Source of the DNA: Actinacidiphila guanduensis
Lineage (GTDB): Bacteria > Actinomycetota > Actinomycetes > Streptomycetales > Streptomycetaceae
Direction of reading: 5' to 3'
NCBI RefSeq assembly: GCF_900103985.1
Contig: NZ_FNIE01000009.1
Coordinates: forward strand, 1-64,000
DNA: 64,000 bases
In this document: piece by piece, positions 59,287 to 64,000 of the stretch
Layout of the letters: every line of letters begins with the position of its first letter
Numbering within the stretch: position 1 is the stretch's first letter
Program-made: the position numbers and the translations under genes
Notes under the pieces: model-generated
The model's database searches: none
What the model saw: the letters and a program-made list of their open reading frames with translations, nothing else
Told to the model about the DNA's origin: nothing

Positions 59287-60138
59287 ATGGACAAAGCCGC
59301 GCGAGACACCAGCGACCGGGTACGCCCCAGGGTCGGCCACATCCAGTTCCTGAACTGCATCCCGCTCTACTGGGGCCTGGCCAGGACCGGCGCACTGCTC
59401 GACGTCGAGCTCACCAAGGACACCCCCGAGAAGCTCAGCGCCCAGCTCGTGGCGGGCGACCTCGACATCGCGCCGATCACCCTGATGGAGTACCTCAAGC
59501 ACGCCGACGAGCTGGTCGCCCTACCGGACATCGCGGTCGGCTGCGACGGCCCGGTGATGTCGTGCGTGATCGTCAGCCAGATGCCGCTGGACCGCCTCGA
59601 CGGCCAGCGGGTCGCCCTCGGCTCCACCAGCCGCACCTCGGTGCGCCTGGCCGAGCTGCTGCTCACCGAGCAGTACGGGGTCGCTCCCGACTACTACCGG
59701 TGCCCGCCGGACCTCTCGCTGATGATGCAGGAGGCGCAGGCCGCCGTCCTCATCGGCGACGCCGCCCTGCGCGCCTCGCTGCACGACGCGCCCCGGCTCG
59801 GCCTGGACGTCCACGACCTCGGCACGATGTGGAAGGACTGGACCGGGCTGCCCTTCGTCTTCGCCGTCTGGGCCGTCCGCCGCGACTACCTGGCCGCCCA
59901 TCCGGAGACCGTGCGGGAGATGCACCGGGCGTTCCTCGCCTCCCGCGACCTGTCGCTGGAGGAGGTCGACAAGGTGGCCGAGCAGTCGGCCCGCTGGGAG
60001 GCGTTCGACGAGGAGGTCCTGCGCCAGTACTTCACCACGCTCGACTTCTCGCTCGGCGCCGCGCAGTTGCGCGGGATCAGCGAGTTCGCCCGCCGGGTCG
60101 GCTTCCCCCCGGGGGTCGGCGTCACGCTCCTGGACTGA
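59287..60138 (+). CDS. mqnA: Chorismate dehydratase
   Basis: The 283-residue protein has the periplasmic-binding-like fold of MqnA with VGHIQFLNCIPLYWGL at the N-terminus, DIAPITLMEYL, and LPFVFAVWAVR. It converts chorismate to 3-enolpyruvylbenzoate, the first committed step of the futalosine pathway. ATG 59287 is 140 bases from the cspA leader, in the opposite direction. Confidence 0.93.
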   Translation: MDKAARDTSDRVRPRVGHIQFLNCIPLYWGLARTGALLDVELTKDTPEKLSAQLVAGDLDIAPITLMEYLKHADELVALPDIAVGCDGPVMSCVIVSQMPLDRLDGQRVALGSTSRTSVRLAELLLTEQYGVAPDYYRCPPDLSLMMQEAQAAVLIGDAALRASLHDAPRLGLDVHDLGTMWKDWTGLPFVFAVWAVRRDYLAAHPETVREMHRAFLASRDLSLEEVDKVAEQSARWEAFDEEVLRQYFTTLDFSLGAAQLRGISEFARRVGFPPGVGVTLLD

Positions 60139-60273
60139 GCCCGCCCCGCCCCGGGCGCCGCACGCCCCGCCCCTGTGACCTACCCCGACCAGGGCCTGCG
60201 GGGCGGGCCGGGGGCGAGAAGCTAGGCTGCTCGGGGGAAGACAGCCGCACCGCATCCGAAGGGCCTGCCCACG

Positions 60274-61473
60274 GTGAACGCAACGACCGACATCGCAGCC
60301 GTCCTCGACCGCGCCGCCGACGGCGGCAGGATCACGCCGGAGGAAGCGCTCGACCTGTACCGCTCGGCCCCCCTGCACGCCCTGGGCGCCGCCGCGGACA
60401 AGGTCCGCCGCAAGCGCTACGCCGGCACCGAGCACATCGCCACGTACATCATCGAGCGCAACATCAACTACACGAACGTGTGCGTGACGGCCTGCAAGTT
60501 CTGCGCGTTCTACGCCGCGCCCAAGGACACGGAGAAGGGCTGGAGCCGCAGCCTGGAGGACATCCTGCGGCGCTGCGCGGAGACCGTCGAACTCGGCGGC
60601 ACCCAGATCATGTTCCAGGGCGGCCACCACCCCGACTACGGCGTGGAGTTCTACGAGGAGCACTTCGCCGCGATCAAGCGGGAGTTCCCGCAGCTGGTGA
60701 TCCACTCGCTGGGCGCCTCCGAGGTCGAGCACATGGCGCGGATCTCCGGGGTGACCGCCGAGGAGGCGATCCGCCGCATCCACGCCGCCGGGCTCGACTC
60801 CTTCGCCGGCGCGGGGGCCGAACTCCTGCCGGAGCGGCCGCGCAAGGCGATCGCCCCGCTCAAGGAGTCCGGCGAGCGGTGGCTGGAGATCATGGAGACC
60901 GCGCACCGGCTCGGGGTGGAGTCCACCTCCACCATGCTGATGGGCACCGGCGAGACCAACGCCGAGCGGATCGAGCACCTGCGGATGATCCGCGACGTGC
61001 AGGACCGCACGGGCGGCTTCCGGGCGTTCATCCCGTACACCTACCAGCCGGAGAACAACCACCTGAAGGGGCAGACGCAGGCGACCCTCTTCGAGTACCT
61101 GCGGATGATCGCCATCGCCCGGCTCTTCCTGGACAACGTGGCCCACATCCAGGGCTCGTGGCTCACCACCGGCAAGGAGGTCGGCCAGCTCTCGCTGCAC
61201 TACGGCGCCGACGACCTCGGCTCGGTGATGCTGGAGGAGAACGTCGTCTCCTCCGCGGGCGCGAAGCACCGCTCCAACCGGATGGAGCTGATCCACCTGA
61301 TCCGCACCGCCGGCCGCGTCCCCGCCCAGCGCGCCACCACCTACGAGCACCTCGTCGTCCACGACGACCCGGCGAACGACCCGGTCGACGACCACGTGGT
61401 CTCCCACCTCTCCTCGACCGCGATCGAAGGCGGCACCGCGCACCCCGAACTGAAGATCCTCTCCTCCAACTGA
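60274..61473 (+). CDS. mqnC: Cyclic dehypoxanthinyl futalosine synthase (radical SAM)
   Basis: The 399-residue radical SAM enzyme has CVTACKFCAFY (CX3CX2C), QIMFQGGHHPDYG and GAGAELLPERPRK. It cyclises dehypoxanthinyl futalosine to form the second ring of the naphthoate. GTG 60274 is the start. mqnB and mqnD, needed for the remaining steps, are not in the window. Confidence 0.95.
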   Translation: MNATTDIAAVLDRAADGGRITPEEALDLYRSAPLHALGAAADKVRRKRYAGTEHIATYIIERNINYTNVCVTACKFCAFYAAPKDTEKGWSRSLEDILRRCAETVELGGTQIMFQGGHHPDYGVEFYEEHFAAIKREFPQLVIHSLGASEVEHMARISGVTAEEAIRRIHAAGLDSFAGAGAELLPERPRKAIAPLKESGERWLEIMETAHRLGVESTSTMLMGTGETNAERIEHLRMIRDVQDRTGGFRAFIPYTYQPENNHLKGQTQATLFEYLRMIAIARLFLDNVAHIQGSWLTTGKEVGQLSLHYGADDLGSVMLEENVVSSAGAKHRSNRMELIHLIRTAGRVPAQRATTYEHLVVHDDPANDPVDDHVVSHLSSTAIEGGTAHPELKILSSN

Positions 61474-61562
61474 CCGCCTGCGGACGGCCGGGGCCGCGCG
61501 GTGGCGCACTGAGCCAGGGCGCCCCGGAAAGCGGGCAGGGGCCGAGCGGGTACCGTGGCGGG

Positions 61563-62255
61563 GTGAGCCGTGCAGATTTGGAAAAGCAGCCGCAGGACGT
61601 CGCCGCGATGTTCGACGGGGTGGCCGAGAAGTACGACGTGACCAACGACGTGCTCTCGTTGGGGCAGACGCGGCTGTGGCGCAAGGCCGTCGCCCGGGCG
61701 CTGGACGTGCGGGCGGGGGAGCGGGTGCTGGACCTGGGGGCTGGCACCGGGACCTCGTCGCTGCCGTTCGCCGCGGCCGGGGCCCAGGTCGTCCCCTGCG
61801 ACTTCTCGCTCGGCATGCTCGCGCACGGCAAGAAGCGCCACCCGCACCTCGCCCTGACCGCGGGCGATGCCACCCGGCTCCCCTTCGGCGACGGCGTGTT
61901 CGACGCCGTCACGATCTCCTTCGCGCTGCGCAACGTGCAGGACGCGGACGCGGCGCTGCGCGAGATGCGCCGGGTCGCCAGGCCCGGCGGGCGGCTGGTG
62001 ATCTGCGAGTTCAGCCACCCGACGTACGGGCCCTTCCGCAAGGTCTACACCGAGTACCTGATGCGGGCGCTGCCGCCGGTGGCCACCGCGGTGAGCAGCA
62101 ACCCCGACGCGTACGTCTACCTCGCCGAGTCGATCCGCGCCTGGCCCGACCAGCGGGCGCTGGCCGGCCGGCTGCAGAAGGCCGGCTGGTCCTCGGTCGC
62201 CTGGCGCAACCTCAGCGGCGGCATCGTGGCCCTGCACCGGGGCGTCAACGCGTAG
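61563..62255 (+). CDS. menG: Demethylmenaquinone methyltransferase
   Basis: The 230-residue class I SAM methyltransferase has MFDGVAEKYDVTNDVLSLGQ at the N-terminus, LDLGAGTGTSSLPFAAAGA for SAM, and the UbiE/MenG signature with ISFALRNVQDADAALREM. It performs the last step to menaquinone. GTG 61563 is supported by the MSRADLEKQPQDV opening. Confidence 0.95.
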   Translation: MSRADLEKQPQDVAAMFDGVAEKYDVTNDVLSLGQTRLWRKAVARALDVRAGERVLDLGAGTGTSSLPFAAAGAQVVPCDFSLGMLAHGKKRHPHLALTAGDATRLPFGDGVFDAVTISFALRNVQDADAALREMRRVARPGGRLVICEFSHPTYGPFRKVYTEYLMRALPPVATAVSSNPDAYVYLAESIRAWPDQRALAGRLQKAGWSSVAWRNLSGGIVALHRGVNA

Positions 62256-62435
62256 GAGCGCGTCCGCGAGAAGCGGCCCCGCAGGTCCCTTCCGCCCCAC
62301 CCCCGGACCGGTGGCACCCTTGCCACATCTGCTCCTGCGGAGTCGGGTATTCCGATGTCGCGGGCGGCGGCCACGCCTCTAAGCTGCTCCTTCCACGGGG
62401 AGGACGAGCTTCCCTGCCGCCTCCCGGAGTGAGCC

Positions 62436-64000
62436 ATGCCCTTCTGCCCTGCCTGCGGCAACGAGGTCGACGCGGCGGAGGGGAATCGTTTCTGCCCGCG
62501 CTGCGGCCGCGACCTCACGGCGCCCGCACTGGCCGCTCCCGCGACGCCTCCAGCTCCTGGGACACCGCCGGCTCCCGCAGCGGCCCCGGCGGCCGCGCCA
62601 CCCGAGCCCCTTGCCGTGCCCGCCGCTCCACCGCGCCCTGCCGCGCCGCCGCCCCCGCCTCCATCCGTCCCGCCGGCCGGCCGCCTGCCCGGAGAGCCGT
62701 CCCCCGCCGGGCTGTTCGCGCGCGAGGTCGGCCGCGGCTCGTGGCGCTGGCCGCTCGTGGTCGGCCTGCTCCCGGCGCTGTGCGTGCTCGCCCTCGCCGA
62801 GATCATCGCCGCCGGCGCGGGCGCCGCCCTGCCGGACGGCTCGCTCGGCGCCGCCAACCGGCTCCGCGTGGCGCTCGCCGTGCTCGTCTCCGGCCTCGGC
62901 GGCTCGCTGCACGGCAGCCAGCCGCAGGAGATCCCGGACTTCGGCGGCGAATTCTCCGGTGGTGACACCTCCGGCGGCGACTTCTCCGACGGCGGTGGCT
63001 TCTCGTACGAGGGGATCGACGGGGGCGACGGGCTGGACGGCGCGCCCGACGGCACCGGCTACGGGCACGCGTACACCTCCGGCCACGGCACCCTGCACTC
63101 CACGCTGAGCGTCATGCCGTGGACCGTCACCCTGCTGTGGGTGGTCGTCCTGGTGCTCGGGCTGCGCGTGATGCGGCGGCACCTGGCCGGCACCCCGGCC
63201 GCGCCCGCCGCCGTACGGGTCTCCCTGGTCGGCGCGGCGGCCGCGCTCGCGCTCGGCTTCGGCGCGGCCACCCGCATCGGCAGCGTGCACCTCACCGCGG
63301 AGCCGCTGCTCGCCGGGCTCTTCACCTTCCTGCTCACCCTCGCCACCGCGCTCCTCGTGCTGTGCCGCCCGGCACTGACCGCCTGGCTGGACGCGCGCCC
63401 GGCCGCGGCCGCCCTCCACCGGGCCGCGGGCACCACCGCGATCGCGCTGCTGGTCACGCTCACCGCCGCGGGCCTGGTCGTCTTCGCCATCGCGCTGGCG
63501 CACTACGACGATCTGACCGGCTGGGGCATCACCGCGGCCGCGCTGCTCCTGTTCAACCTCGGCGTGTCCGGCCTCGGCCTCGGCTGGGGCGCGCACGTCG
63601 AACTCCACACCGGCGCCGGGCTGCAGGGCGGCGGCGGGCTCTCCTTCGGCCTCGGCGGGCTCGACCACGCCTGGGGTGGCGGCTCGGTGGCCGCGGTGGT
63701 CGCGGGCGCGGCGTGCTGCGCGCTGGCGATCGGCGTGCTCGCGGCCCGGCGCTCCCGCGACCGGCTCGAACAGCTCGGCGTAGCCGTGCTGTTCACGGCC
63801 TCCTTCGTGGTCCTCGCGGCCACCGGCGGGGTCGGCAGCAATGGCGGCGGCGGGGGCCTCAGCCTGGTGGGGCCGGGCCAGGGCTCGCTCGGCACCAGCG
63901 TGCCGGAGGCGCTGGGGTACGGGCTGCTGTGGTCGTTCGGCGGGGTGGTCGCCGGCGGGTACCTGTGGCGGCTGTTCGGCGGCCGGCCGCCGGCCCCTGC
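62436..64000 (+). CDS. Zinc-ribbon multi-spanning membrane protein (3' end cut by window)
   Basis: The reading frame stays open for 521 codons to the window end. It starts with a zinc ribbon, FCPACGNEV then FCPRCGRDL (residues 3-27), a Pro/Ala-rich linker to ~85, and then several hydrophobic segments, with a Gly/Asp/Ser-rich extracytoplasmic loop (about 170-215). Similar proteins in actinomycetes are called zinc-ribbon domain-containing or streptophobe-family proteins, I believe. No function is assigned. ATG 62436 follows CGGAG. Confidence 0.78.
   Translation, partial: MPFCPACGNEVDAAEGNRFCPRCGRDLTAPALAAPATPPAPGTPPAPAAAPAAAPPEPLAVPAAPPRPAAPPPPPPSVPPAGRLPGEPSPAGLFAREVGRGSWRWPLVVGLLPALCVLALAEIIAAGAGAALPDGSLGAANRLRVALAVLVSGLGGSLHGSQPQEIPDFGGEFSGGDTSGGDFSDGGGFSYEGIDGGDGLDGAPDGTGYGHAYTSGHGTLHSTLSVMPWTVTLLWVVVLVLGLRVMRRHLAGTPAAPAAVRVSLVGAAAALALGFGAATRIGSVHLTAEPLLAGLFTFLLTLATALLVLCRPALTAWLDARPAAAALHRAAGTTAIALLVTLTAAGLVVFAIALAHYDDLTGWGITAAALLLFNLGVSGLGLGWGAHVELHTGAGLQGGGGLSFGLGGLDHAWGGGSVAAVVAGAACCALAIGVLAARRSRDRLEQLGVAVLFTASFVVLAATGGVGSNGGGGGLSLVGPGQGSLGTSVPEALGYGLLWSFGGVVAGGYLWRLFGGRPPAP

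Noticed and set aside
60139..60273. Possible terminator and promoter between mqnA and mqnC
   Set aside because: GC-rich complementary pieces are present but no clean stem or -35/-10 pair can be drawn.

Overview
The window is high-GC actinobacterial DNA and almost certainly Streptomycetaceae. It carries the developmental pair bldN/rsbN with the proprotein-type BldN, the NADH sensor gene rex heading a hemACD operon, an archaeal-type (class I) lysyl-tRNA synthetase, the futalosine route to menaquinone, and rare TTA codons confined to one accessory locus. I saw no CRISPR array, transposase, integrase or tRNA gene.

Layout. 1-0.1 kb: 3' end of a 5S rRNA and the rRNA operon terminator. 0.2-9.8 kb: HAD hydrolase, MFS exporter, AcuC-type deacetylase, a sugar-epimerase/acyltransferase pair, the tiny ribosomal protein bS22, the small HTH protein BdtA, then rsbN and bldN on the minus strand with a sigma-BldN-type promoter between them. 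10.2-19.2 kb: HAD-IB phosphatase, glutaredoxin-like protein, exonuclease, rex-hemA-hemC-hemD-hemB, and a secreted YkuD-fold protein lacking its catalytic Cys. 19.2-28.4 kb: argS and lysS (divergent, with two DnaA boxes between them), a DUF2637 membrane protein, two DUF3558 lipoproteins and rtcB.

28.5-32.5 kb is the most unusual part. A compact locus encodes an HTH/TPR regulator divergent from a SPASM radical SAM enzyme, a 54-residue peptide ending in a Cys-x-Cys segment whose ATG overlaps the enzyme's stop codon, and an N-acetyltransferase. This looks like a ribosomally made, post-translationally modified peptide (RiPP) system. Both the regulator and the maturase contain TTA leucine codons, so their translation should depend on the bldA tRNA. 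I do not recognise it as a described RiPP class.

32.5-40.7 kb is mixed accessory content: a C45-type Ntn hydrolase, an NCS1 permease, an SDR oxidoreductase, a small membrane protein, a FolD paralogue that has lost the catalytic lysine next to a cyclodeaminase, and a secreted GH87 alpha-1,3-glucanase. 40.9-49.8 kb returns to core functions: hemL, a phosphoglycerate-mutase-like phosphatase, an ~80-bp tandem repeat array, a polysaccharide-deacetylase-like lipoprotein and the cytochrome c maturation operon resA-ccdA-resB-ccsB, with a Rex-like operator over the resA start. 50.4-62.3 kb holds menaquinone genes mqnL, mqnP, mqnM, mqnE, mqnA, mqnC and menG, interspersed with a rhomboid protease, an Lrp regulator, a GNAT, DUF4229 and cspA. 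The window ends inside a zinc-ribbon membrane protein.

The core genes are linked by respiration: heme (hemA/C/D/B/L), cytochrome c assembly and menaquinone are all electron-transport components, and Rex, which reads NADH/NAD+, is encoded here with one clear and one probable binding site.
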